This document shows, piece after piece, positions 48,745-57,031 of a DNA stretch of 64,000 nt; positions within the stretch are counted from its first letter, which is position 1, and each line of letters begins with the position of its first letter. Both the position numbers and the translations under genes were made by a program. Under the pieces are notes generated by a model. That model made no database searches, was not told where the DNA came from, and saw nothing but the letters and a program-made list of their open reading frames with translations. The stretch comes from Chitinivorax sp. PXF-14 (GTDB lineage Bacteria > Pseudomonadota > Gammaproteobacteria > Burkholderiales > SCOH01), in NCBI RefSeq assembly GCF_040812015.1, contig NZ_JBFNXJ010000006.1, positions 158,142-222,141 of the forward strand. Direction: 5' to 3'.

Positions 48745-50502
48745 CTACATGCAAGCGCGGTATACCTCGGCGACCGATACCTTGTGCTGCCGCGCCAGCT
48801 CCATGCCGTTGGCCGACATCGGTGTCATGCCGTGGGCGATTGCCAGCTCATGGAGCTCGTCGGCGGAGGTTTCGGCGTGAATGTGGTTGCGCAGGGCATC
48901 GTCAACCGTCAGCAGTTCGTACACCGCCTGGCGGCCGGCAAAGCCGGTGCCGTGGCAGAGATCACAGCCTTGCCCGGCAACGAACTGCTCGTCCGGCCCG
49001 ATCTGCAGGTGCTCGCGCATCAGCGGCGGGACATCCTCGGGGCCGAGGCAATGCGGGCAGTTCAGGCGGACCAGGCGCTGTGCCATGACGCCGATCAGCG
49101 CTGCGCGGATCATGTAAGGTTCCACGCCGATTTCCATCAGGCGCACGATGGAACTCGCGGCATCGTTGGTATGCAGGGTGGACAGCACCAGATGGCCCGT
49201 CAAGGCGCTTTCGACCGCGATCTTGCAGGTTTCGCCGTCGCGCATCTCGCCGATCATCACCGTATCCGGGTCGTGGCGCAGGATGGCGCGCAGCGCGCGG
49301 GCGAAGCTATAGCCGATATTGGGCATGACCTCGATCTGGCGCACGCCGGGCATGTCGTATTCGACCGGGTCCTCGACCGTGATGATGTTGCTGTTGGTCT
49401 TGTAGATTTCCTGCAGGGCGGCATACAGCGTCGTCGACTTGCCCGAGCCGGTTGGGCCGGTAACCAGTAGGATGCCGTGCGAGCGGTTGAGGGTGTTGAG
49501 CAGCCGCGCCTCGTCCTCTGCCTTCAGGCCAAGCTCATGCACGCTGCGCATGCCCTGGTTCTTGTTGAGCACACGAATGACCACGCTCTCGCCGTTGTGC
49601 ACCGGGATGATTGAGACGCGCAGGTCGACGTTATTGCCGTTTGCATTGAAACGGACTCGCCCATCCTGCGGCAGCCGCCGTTCTGCGATGTTCAGGCTGG
49701 CCAGAATCTTGATGCGGCTGACCAGTGCCGACAGGACGGACTTGGGAAACTGCCTGGCCTTGACCAGCGTGCCGTCGATTCGGTAGAGCAGCTCGATCTG
49801 GCTGTGCTCGGGGCGCAGGTGGATATCCGAGGCTTTCTGCTGGATGCCGTGGTACAGGATGGAGTCGACCAGCTTGACGATGGGCTGCTGCTGGGCCGCC
49901 AGCTCGGCCTCGCGTGCCCAGGCCTGGTCGTTATCGGCCTCGTCCCGCTGCGCCTCGAACTGCGACAGGTTGAAGTTTTCCGCGAGCCCCTGATAGTCCC
50001 GGCCCAGGGCTGTTTCGAGGTCGTGGTTGCTGACGATGGTCTGGACGATGCGACGCTGTGTGGCGAAACGCAGGGCATCGACCGTTTCGCTTGGCAGGAT
50101 GTGGTCTGACGCGACGACCAGCGAATCCTCGAACACCATCAAGGGCAGCACACGATAACGCTGGATCAGGCCGTCGCCCAGCAGGGGCGCGGCGGCAGGG
50201 TCGACGTCGAAATCCTTGAGGGCCACGCGCGGCACGTCGAGAGCCTCGACCAGCGCGACATCGAGATCGTTCTGGCTCAGCGAGCCGCTGGTGACGAGGA
50301 TGTCGCCGAGCTTCTTGCCTCCCAGTTTCTTTTGCATGCCGAGCGCCAAGGTCAGGCGCTCCGGGCTGACCAGGTTGGCCTGCAGCAGATGCTGCCCGAG
50401 CGGCCTGTGGCCGCGTCCGCCGCGCATGGCCAGCAGACCGCACAGTTCGGCGCGGTTATGGGCCTGTTTCAGGCAGGGGTGCTGGTCCAGGGTTGTATCC
50501 AT
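48745..50502 (-). CDS. GspE/PilB-family ATPase with MshEN-like N-terminal domain (copy A)
   Basis: This protein (585 residues from the ATG at 50502; the frame is open upstream with GTG and TTG options) is a type II secretion/type IV pilus assembly ATPase. Residues 33-88 read RPLGQHLLQANLVSPERL and KKLGDILVTSGSLSQNDL, two copies of the pattern that in MshE-type ATPases binds c-di-GMP. Then come Walker A GPTGSGKST (349-357), TVEDPVE, GEMRDGET, LSTLHTND and the cysteine pairs CPHC (482-485) and CDLC (513-516). It follows, by 68 bases, a c-di-GMP enzyme gene, which supports ligand control. No other secretion gene is near. Confidence 0.85.
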   Translation of the reverse strand: MDTTLDQHPCLKQAHNRAELCGLLAMRGGRGHRPLGQHLLQANLVSPERLTLALGMQKKLGGKKLGDILVTSGSLSQNDLDVALVEALDVPRVALKDFDVDPAAAPLLGDGLIQRYRVLPLMVFEDSLVVASDHILPSETVDALRFATQRRIVQTIVSNHDLETALGRDYQGLAENFNLSQFEAQRDEADNDQAWAREAELAAQQQPIVKLVDSILYHGIQQKASDIHLRPEHSQIELLYRIDGTLVKARQFPKSVLSALVSRIKILASLNIAERRLPQDGRVRFNANGNNVDLRVSIIPVHNGESVVIRVLNKNQGMRSVHELGLKAEDEARLLNTLNRSHGILLVTGPTGSGKSTTLYAALQEIYKTNSNIITVEDPVEYDMPGVRQIEVMPNIGYSFARALRAILRHDPDTVMIGEMRDGETCKIAVESALTGHLVLSTLHTNDAASSIVRLMEIGVEPYMIRAALIGVMAQRLVRLNCPHCLGPEDVPPLMREHLQIGPDEQFVAGQGCDLCHGTGFAGRQAVYELLTVDDALRNHIHAETSADELHELAIAHGMTPMSANGMELARQHKVSVAEVYRACM

Positions 50503-50570
50503 CTCGTGCACCAAAAATATTCGTTATATCGAATGTTAGTGGCTGCTGCGCAATGTGGGGATTGCATATT

Positions 50571-53500
50571 TCAATACTCGATGAGGGTGTCGATAGGCAA
50601 AGGCTTTGCAATGCCGTAACCCTGCGCAAAGTCCACGCCGATGCTCTGCAGGCGGGCGAGAATGCCGTCGTTCTCGACAAACTCGGCGATGGTCTTGAGA
50701 CCCATCACGTGGCCGATGCTGTTGATGGCTTCCACCATCGCCGTGTCGATCGGGTCCTGCAGCATGTCCTTGACGAAGCCCCCGTCGATTTTTAGATAGT
50801 CGACCGGCAGGTGCTTGAGATAGCCGAAGCTCGACATGCCGCTGCCAAAGTCGTCCAGTGCAAACCGGCAGCCGAGCGACTTCAGCTCGCGCACGAACTG
50901 CGAGGCACGGTTCAGGTTGGCGATGGCGGCCGTCTCCGTGACCTCGAAGCAGATCATGCCGTGCGGGATGCGATATTCGTCGAACATCGGCTTGAGGATG
51001 GCGAGAAAGCCGTCGTCGCCGATCGACGCGCCGGACAGGTTGATGGCGCAGACGGCGATCTTTGGCAGGCGGGTGCGGTTTTCGGCCAGGAAGTCGAACA
51101 CATGGCGCACGATCCAGCGATCGATGGCCGGCATCAGGTTGTAGCGCTCGGCGGCTGGGATGAAGCTCCCCGGCGGGACGGAATTGCCGGACTCGTCGAT
51201 CATGCGCACCAGTACCTCGAAATGCGCCCCGTCCTCGGCCGTGCTGATCGGCTCGATGCGCTGGAAATAGAGCTGGAAGCGGTCTTCGTTGAGCGCCTTG
51301 TGCAGGCGGCCGACCCATTCCATCTCGCCATGGCGCTGGGCGACCTCGATGTCTTCCGCATGGTGCACATGCACGCGGTTGCGCCCCTTCTCCTTGGCCA
51401 GGTAGCAGGCGGTATCGGCCGCGCTCATCAGCGCCGCGTGGTCGAGCTGGCTGCCGGAGAAGCTCACGAGGCCGATGCTGGTGCCCACCGAGAACAGCTT
51501 GTCCTCCCAGGCAAAGTGAAAATCGGCGACGACCGCCCGCAGCTGCTCGGCGATGCGCGAGGCGACCGTGGTATTGCAGCGTTCGAGCAATACCGCGAAT
51601 TCGTCGCCGCCCATGCGGGCGAAGGTGTCGGTCGTGCGCAGCTGCGCGTGCATCAGGCCGGCCAGCTGCTTGAGCAGCTCGTCGCCGGCAATGTGGCCGC
51701 AGGTGTCGTTGACGATCTTGAACTGGTCAAGGTCGATGTAGAGCAGGGCGTGGAGGTCGCCCACATGGTGCTGCGTCAGCAGATGCTTCAGCCGATGCTC
51801 GAATTCGCGGCGGTTGAGCAGGCCCGTCAGCGCATCGTGCGTGGCCTGGTAGGTGAGCTTGGCCGCCAGCTCGCGCGACTGGCTGACATCGCGGAACACC
51901 AGCACGCCGCCGATCAGCTGGCCATTGCGGCCCCGAATCGGCGAGGCACTGCCCTCGATCGCGAATTCCTCGCCATCGAGGCGGATCATCTCGGTGCGCG
52001 TGCCGTAGCTGACCGGGTGGCCGGCCTTGAGTGCGGCCAGAATCGGGTCGGGCAGCTGCTCGTGGCTGGATTCATCCACCACCTTGAAGACGAAGGAGGA
52101 GGGCTTGCCGATGGCTTCGGCGGCCGACCAGCCCGTCAACTGGATGGCGATCGGGTTGAGGTAGCGGATATTGCCGTCGGTATCGGTGGTGATCACGCCT
52201 TCGCCCAGGGACTCCAGCGTGACCTGGGCGCGCTCCTTTTCCTCGAACAACGCCGCCTCGGCCAGCTTGGTGGCGGTGATGTCCCGCCCGGTGCCGCGGT
52301 AGCCCTGGAACTGGCCCTGCTCGTCGTAGGAGGGGGTGCCGCTAGTGCTGATGTAGCGAACCTCGCCGCGAGGCATGTTGAAGCGGTAAACGAAATCGCG
52401 GAAGGCTAGGCGCTGGCGTACCGCGTGGCGATTGGCCGCTTCCGCCTGTGGGTCGGCCTCGTAGCCTGGCAGTTCCCAGCGGCGGTGGCCCAGCACCTGC
52501 TCCGGCTCCAGGCCGAGGAGGTCGAAGGCGCCCCGGGAGAGCTGGGTGATGCGGTATTCGACATCGGCTTCCCAGTGCCAGTCCGACGACAGCTCCGTCA
52601 GGTCGCGCACCATCTGCCCGAGGTCGCGCATCGTGCGCTGCTCTATGCGTGCCTTGCTGATGTCGCGCACGAGCTGGATCTCATGGCGCCGCGGGATCTC
52701 GTCCAGAGCCTGGGTGCGGATGTCCAGCCAGCGAGCCTCGCCGTTGATGCTCTGTTCGACCTGGAAATCGGCCGCCTGCCCGGAGCTGATGCGGTGCTGC
52801 AGCTCCGCCAGGTCGCCTTGCCGCAGCAGGCCCAGCTCGCTCAGCGCCTGCCCGGCGATGCTCTCACCACTCTGGCCGAGCAGTGCGGCGGCAGTCTGGT
52901 TGCAGGCTTCGACCTGACCATCGCGATCGACGAGCAGGACTGCGTCTGTGCTGCGGTCGAGCGCGGTCTGTTGCCAGTGCCCCCGCAAGCGCTGCTGCTG
53001 CAGCTGGGCGCGCAACTGGGCCGCAGTCTGCTGCGTCGTCAGGTAACGGCGGCGCTGGCGCCCCTGCAGCCAGGCTGTGGCGGCACTGATAACGAGGCCC
53101 GCCAGCAGGATCAGCCAGCTTGCCGTATCCGGGCCGCTCGCCAGCGTGACGCATTCGACGCGCCAGGGGCGGCCATGGAGCGCGAACGAGGCCACGCCTA
53201 GCGGGGCGCCGCCACGCAGGCCAGGCAGCTCCGGGCTGTGGAAGATGGGAGTCAGGCTGTTGTCGGTAGTCGGCCCGAGTATGCGGATGCCGAGATCGAC
53301 GCCATGGGCCATGTCGGCGAGCTGATCGTAGCGCTCCGACAGGTCGAGGTTCATCAGCAGCAGGCCTTCCACCTGCGTGGATCGGGCGCCGGACGCGGCG
53401 CCATAGGTCAGCGGCAGGCCGATGGAAACCTGCTGTGCGCTCAGTTTATCGAGCCCTTGCCCCTGCGGAAGGGTGAGCGGGCCGTTGCTCAGGTCGGCTG

Positions 53501-54050
53501 CCCGCAGGCCGCTGCCCGGCGCCAGCAGATCGGTGCCGAGCCGCCGGTCGTGGTTACGTGGCGGCACCAGGTAGGTCAGGATCAGGTAGTCGCGACGGCC
53601 AGCCGTCGCCACGAGCTTGACCTCCGGGTAGCCGATGCCGTTGAGCGAGGCATCCTGGCGCATGCTGGCCTCGAGCTGCGGCAGCTCGTCCGTATGGGCC
53701 AGCTGCGCATAGCCGACGCTATCGACCTCGGGCAGGCGGTTGCGCAAGCCAAGCTGATGGACCAGGCGATGGAACTCGATGCGGTTGATGCGGCCGTCGG
53801 CCGGCATCAGCAGGCGTAGCGAATACAGCACATCGTTGGCGCGTGCCGCGCGGGTCTGCAGCTCGTCCGCGATGCGTACGGCGAGCATCCTGGCGGCCGT
53901 CTGCTGGCGGGTATCGATGCCGTGCTGGTATTGCCAGGCGAGCCCCGCGCTGATCATCGCCCCGGTGGCAAAGGTGAGACCTGCCGCCAGGCGCGCCCGA
54001 GCCAGCGAAGATCGGTTGTTATTGTTCACTGCTGTCACCGGCAAGGTCAT
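50571..54050 (-). CDS. Membrane sensor with PAS, GGDEF and EAL domains
   Basis: This 1,159-residue protein makes or degrades cyclic di-GMP. It has a membrane segment (about 21-38), a periplasmic CHASE-like sensor (about 45-305), and a second membrane segment (about 310-328). Three PAS regions follow (about 360-470, 485-600 and 605-725), the last two each ending in a typical RDITATK or RDVSQSR linker. The GGDEF domain (about 735-895) keeps the MGGDEF motif at 813-818. The EAL domain (about 910-1155) reads EVL at 945-947, with NLSG, ETA, DDFGSG and LKIDG kept, so it is probably active. It leads the minus-strand run. Confidence 0.9.
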   Translation of the reverse strand: MTLPVTAVNNNNRSSLARARLAAGLTFATGAMISAGLAWQYQHGIDTRQQTAARMLAVRIADELQTRAARANDVLYSLRLLMPADGRINRIEFHRLVHQLGLRNRLPEVDSVGYAQLAHTDELPQLEASMRQDASLNGIGYPEVKLVATAGRRDYLILTYLVPPRNHDRRLGTDLLAPGSGLRAADLSNGPLTLPQGQGLDKLSAQQVSIGLPLTYGAASGARSTQVEGLLLMNLDLSERYDQLADMAHGVDLGIRILGPTTDNSLTPIFHSPELPGLRGGAPLGVASFALHGRPWRVECVTLASGPDTASWLILLAGLVISAATAWLQGRQRRRYLTTQQTAAQLRAQLQQQRLRGHWQQTALDRSTDAVLLVDRDGQVEACNQTAAALLGQSGESIAGQALSELGLLRQGDLAELQHRISSGQAADFQVEQSINGEARWLDIRTQALDEIPRRHEIQLVRDISKARIEQRTMRDLGQMVRDLTELSSDWHWEADVEYRITQLSRGAFDLLGLEPEQVLGHRRWELPGYEADPQAEAANRHAVRQRLAFRDFVYRFNMPRGEVRYISTSGTPSYDEQGQFQGYRGTGRDITATKLAEAALFEEKERAQVTLESLGEGVITTDTDGNIRYLNPIAIQLTGWSAAEAIGKPSSFVFKVVDESSHEQLPDPILAALKAGHPVSYGTRTEMIRLDGEEFAIEGSASPIRGRNGQLIGGVLVFRDVSQSRELAAKLTYQATHDALTGLLNRREFEHRLKHLLTQHHVGDLHALLYIDLDQFKIVNDTCGHIAGDELLKQLAGLMHAQLRTTDTFARMGGDEFAVLLERCNTTVASRIAEQLRAVVADFHFAWEDKLFSVGTSIGLVSFSGSQLDHAALMSAADTACYLAKEKGRNRVHVHHAEDIEVAQRHGEMEWVGRLHKALNEDRFQLYFQRIEPISTAEDGAHFEVLVRMIDESGNSVPPGSFIPAAERYNLMPAIDRWIVRHVFDFLAENRTRLPKIAVCAINLSGASIGDDGFLAILKPMFDEYRIPHGMICFEVTETAAIANLNRASQFVRELKSLGCRFALDDFGSGMSSFGYLKHLPVDYLKIDGGFVKDMLQDPIDTAMVEAINSIGHVMGLKTIAEFVENDGILARLQSIGVDFAQGYGIAKPLPIDTLIEY

Positions 54051-54143
54051 CCGAACACAAGTCTTGTCGATTATAGTTTGGAAAGCGGGAACGTGAGCCC
54101 CCGGCGCGGCATTCGGCTACGCGGGGGCAGTCAGGAGGAAGGG

Positions 54144-54347
54144 ATGCGAACATCCGTTTTCAAGGTTTCGGGCATGAGCGGGCCGGAGTGCGTGCGCAGC
54201 GTGGTCAACGCGATTCAGGATCTGCCCTGTCTGGGGCTGGTCGAGGTGTCGCTGGAGCGGGCGGAGGCCAGTGTCGAACATGGTGCGATGCTGTCCGAGG
54301 ACGACATCCGCCAGGCGATTGTCGATGCCGGCTTTGAGGTGGAGTAA
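54144..54347 (+). CDS. Small heavy-metal-associated domain protein with incomplete metal site
   Basis: This 67-residue protein has the beta-alpha-beta-beta-alpha-beta pattern of HMA/CopZ-like metallochaperones: MRTSVFKVSGMSGPECVRSV, then a second half with LVEVSLERAEASVEH and a final AIVDAGFEVE. The usual GMxCxxC site reads GMSGPEC, so the first metal-binding Cys is Gly and only one Cys is left. A good ribosome site (AGGAGG) precedes the ATG, and an upstream frame extension is ignored. It may bind metal as a dimer, or not at all. It is divergent from the GGDEF-EAL gene and has no copper pump beside it. Confidence 0.75.
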   Translation: MRTSVFKVSGMSGPECVRSVVNAIQDLPCLGLVEVSLERAEASVEHGAMLSEDDIRQAIVDAGFEVE

Positions 54348-54590
54348 GGTGCGGGCAGGTGACTTGCCTGTCGGGCCCGATGGCGTGGTTTGAGGTGCTT
54401 GTGGCTGCTTTGGTCAAGGCACCGTTGGTTTGGGTAAATCCAGGCTCGACCGTTCCGTCTGGGCGCCTGCAGCCGTCCCAGATAGGGGCTTGCTGGCTTG
54501 GGCAGGCCCAAGCTCAGCCGTTCTGCCTGTGCCGTCCTGCGGATGTCCCAGATAAGAACTTGCTGGCTTGGGTAAACCCAAGCTCAGCAG
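54348..54590. repeat. Repeat-bearing intergenic region, about 70-base units
   Basis: Units begin at 54427, 54495 and 54565 (spacings 68 and 70). Each starts with a GCTTGGG-type arm, a four-base loop, and CCCAAGC, followed by TCAGC(C/A)GTT. Units 2 and 3 form perfect 7-bp hairpins (54496-54513 and 54566-54583), and unit 1 is degenerate. Units 1 and 2 end in GTCCCAGATA. Frames open through it on both strands encode only the repeat and are not called as genes. Confidence 0.8.
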
Positions 54591-54620
54591 TTTTAAAAAA
54601 ATCGCCGGCGGGGCCGGCGA
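54591..54620 (-). terminator. Terminator of the phoX transcript
   Basis: On the minus strand, the 8-bp stem TCGCCGGC/GCCGGCGA with a 3-base loop is followed by seven T and AAAA. It lies 76 bases past the phoX stop codon. Confidence 0.8.
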
Positions 54621-54695
54621 ATCAACAGGAAAAGACTCTCTCGAGCCAATGCCGGCGCGGCTTCCAGCCAGGCTGAGCACCGCGCCAGTATTGCC

Positions 54696-56654
54696 TTACA
54701 GGCCGATCACGCCGCCATCATCCTTCTGGATCACGAGGGTGGCCGAGCGTGGGCGGCCGTTGTCGGGCCAGCTGCTGTAGCGGGTGGGGTGCTTCGGGTT
54801 ATTGAACTCGGTTTTCTCGTCGAGCGGCTCGCCCGGGTGCTGGATGTTGACGAACAGCGTCCTGCCGTCCGGCGTCATGGTGAAGCCGGTCAGCTCGCAG
54901 CCCACCGGGCCGGTGAGGAAGCGCTTGACCACGCCATCGGCCGGGTCGACGGCCAGCACCTGGTTGTTGCCGAAATGCTGGTGCTCGGCGCTCCTGGGCG
55001 CGTGCTCGGGGTGGAACATGGCGCTGGTCGAGACATCGGTCTCGATCCACAGCACGCCGCGGCGGTCGAAGGCGATGCCGTCGGGTGCGCTGAACAGGTC
55101 GCCCTTGATATTGCCCTGGTTGCTGGCGATCTGGCTCGCCGGGTCGCCCGCCATGACGAAGATGTCCCAGTTGAAGCGGGTGTCGGCTGCATCGCTCTCG
55201 CTCCAGCGGATGATGTGGCCGTGGGTGTTTTTGGCGCGCGGGTTGGCCTTGTCGGTGGCTTCGCGCTTCGAGTTGTTGGTCAGCGTGCAGTACACCTGCC
55301 GGGTCAGCGGGTTGACGGCGATCCATTCGGGGCGGTCCATCTTGGTGGCGCCTGCCGCATCGGCCGCCTGGCGTGTGCGGATGCAGATTTCGCCCTGGTC
55401 CTTGAACGCTGCGAGCCTGGGGTTGCCGGTCGTCAGCGGCAGCCATTCGCCCGAGCCGTCGTCGTTGAACTTCGCGACATAGAGCGTGCCACGGTCGAGC
55501 AGGTCGAGGTTCTTCTTGCGGTCGGTGGCGTCGTACCTGCCTTCGCTGACGAACTTGTAGATGTATTCGAAGCGCTCGTCGTCACCCATGTAGACCACCA
55601 CGCGGCCATCGGCCGCCACGGTGACGGCCGCGTTCTCGTGCTTGACGCGGCCCAGCGCGGTGCGCTTGACCGGCATTGCATTCGGCTCGAACGGGTCGAT
55701 CTCGACCACCCAGCCGAAGCGGTTTGGCTCGTTCGGGTGCAGGCCGGCGTCGAAGCGCAGGTTCAGGCCGCCGGCCTTGGTCCACTCGTAGCCGTTGCCC
55801 TTCATGCTGATGCCGTAGCGCTTCTGGTCCGGCGTGATGTCGTCGCTGTAGTTGGTGAAATAGCCGTTAAAATTCTCTTCGCAGGTCAGGTAGGTGCCCC
55901 ACGGCGTCATGCCATTGGCGCAGTTGCCGAAGGTGCCGAGCACCTCGTCGCCTTGCGGGTTGAATTCCGTCTTGAGCAGCGCATGACCCCTGGCCGGGCC
56001 GCTGACGCGGATCGGCGTGTCGGCGGTAATGCGGCGCGCGTACTTCGACGGGCGCTTGACCGACCACTGGCGATTGGCGCCTTGCTGGACCTCGAACACC
56101 GAGACGCCGTGCGCATTGATTTCCTTCTGCACCTGCTCCGGCGTGTGGCTGAAGCCGGGCTCGGCCGGATGCAAGAGGCCGCGGTCGATGTATTCGTGGT
56201 TGACCGCCATCAGGCCGCTGGCCGAGCTCTGCGAGCCGAACGGCAGCGGGAAGTAGCTCATGCCGTCATGGTGCATGCCAAACTGCAGGCACTGCTCGTT
56301 CGCGCTGTTCGATGCATCGGCGATGAAGGCCGGGCTGCCCAGCGTGTCGCCGATCGGGTCGCCCCAGCGGACGAACACATGGGCGCTGTAGCCCTTGGCC
56401 ACGCGCACGCTATCGGCAAACGAGGCGGCAATCGGCGTGAAACCGAGCGGGGCGCGGCCACCGGCTGCGGCCGGGCCGCTGGCCTCGGTGCTGGCGCAGG
56501 CGCTCAGGCCGCCGCCGAAGAAGCCGGCCGCCATCGCCGACAGGCCGCCTTGCAGCAGCTGGCGGCGCGACAGGCGCGCACCGAGCACGGATTCGAAGGT
56601 CGGGTTGGCGGATGGGTTCGACAGGCCTTCGTCGTCGATGTCGTATTTGCTCAT
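54696..56654 (-). CDS. phoX: PhoX-family alkaline phosphatase
   Basis: This 652-residue protein belongs to the PhoX (DUF839) family of calcium- and iron-dependent secreted phosphatases that release phosphate from organic esters. The N-terminal twin-arginine signal is SRRQLLQGG (residues 29-37), and LSAC ending at residue 53 could be a lipobox. Family marks are NHEYIDRG, GNCANGMTPWGTYLTCEENF, and the C-terminal ADGVVKRFLTGPVGCELTGF. Tat export fits with folding of the metal cofactor before export. It is divergent from the two PhoA-type genes at 57032 and 58476. Confidence 0.92.
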   Translation of the reverse strand: MSKYDIDDEGLSNPSANPTFESVLGARLSRRQLLQGGLSAMAAGFFGGGLSACASTEASGPAAAGGRAPLGFTPIAASFADSVRVAKGYSAHVFVRWGDPIGDTLGSPAFIADASNSANEQCLQFGMHHDGMSYFPLPFGSQSSASGLMAVNHEYIDRGLLHPAEPGFSHTPEQVQKEINAHGVSVFEVQQGANRQWSVKRPSKYARRITADTPIRVSGPARGHALLKTEFNPQGDEVLGTFGNCANGMTPWGTYLTCEENFNGYFTNYSDDITPDQKRYGISMKGNGYEWTKAGGLNLRFDAGLHPNEPNRFGWVVEIDPFEPNAMPVKRTALGRVKHENAAVTVAADGRVVVYMGDDERFEYIYKFVSEGRYDATDRKKNLDLLDRGTLYVAKFNDDGSGEWLPLTTGNPRLAAFKDQGEICIRTRQAADAAGATKMDRPEWIAVNPLTRQVYCTLTNNSKREATDKANPRAKNTHGHIIRWSESDAADTRFNWDIFVMAGDPASQIASNQGNIKGDLFSAPDGIAFDRRGVLWIETDVSTSAMFHPEHAPRSAEHQHFGNNQVLAVDPADGVVKRFLTGPVGCELTGFTMTPDGRTLFVNIQHPGEPLDEKTEFNNPKHPTRYSSWPDNGRPRSATLVIQKDDGGVIGL

Positions 56655-57031
56655 GGGCGGGTTTCTCTTGATCTGTTGGCGGGTGGGGATGCCCGTCTGG
56701 CGGGGCGCTCGGGCGGCAGTGTAGGTGGGGCGTGTTGCGCGAAGATGACAAGTCGCGGCGCTGGCGCGGCGGCGGGGCCGCAGGGCTTGCCGGCTGCGGC
56801 CGGTGCCGGCACGGCTGGCTTGCGATCGAGCCGGGCGCCTGGCGGCGCGAGGGGTGCAGCCATGCGAATCCGGTAATCAAGGGGTGCGGCTTGCTGCAAA
56901 TGCAGCCATCGATCTGCCGTGAGCCCGGCCATGTGCGCGGCGTGTGCGCTGTCGCAGATGTTTCATGGAACGGTAACGTGCGCGAAAAATTCGCCTCGTA
57001 TTATCCGGGCCGTCCTAACAAAGGAAACACC
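56655..57031. other. Divergent promoter region between phoX and the first PhoA-type gene
   Basis: This 377-base gap separates phosphatase genes that point away from each other. It carries the candidate Pho box at 56949-56977 for the right-hand gene. On the minus strand one TTGTCAT (56745-56751) resembles a Pho half-site, but without a matching partner 11 bases away. No gene is supported in the gap, although a plus-strand frame is open through its right half. Confidence 0.5.
56949..56977 (+). promoter_or_regulatory. Candidate Pho box upstream of the first PhoA-type gene
   Basis: CTGTCGC, four bases, GTTTCAT, four bases, CGGTAAC: three 7-base units in 11-base phase, matching CTGTCAT at 5, 5 and 4 of 7 positions. 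A TATTAT at 56999-57004 could be the -10. This suggests control by PhoB under phosphate starvation. Confidence 0.4.

Noticed and set aside
54414..54680. Repeat-protein frame on the minus strand in the phoX terminator region
   Set aside because: Its apparent repeats merely reflect the 70-base DNA repeats, and it overlaps the phoX terminator.
56732..57031. Long N-terminal extension of the first PhoA-type phosphatase
   Set aside because: The ATG at 57032 has a ribosome site and opens onto a lipoprotein signal, and the extension crosses the candidate Pho box.
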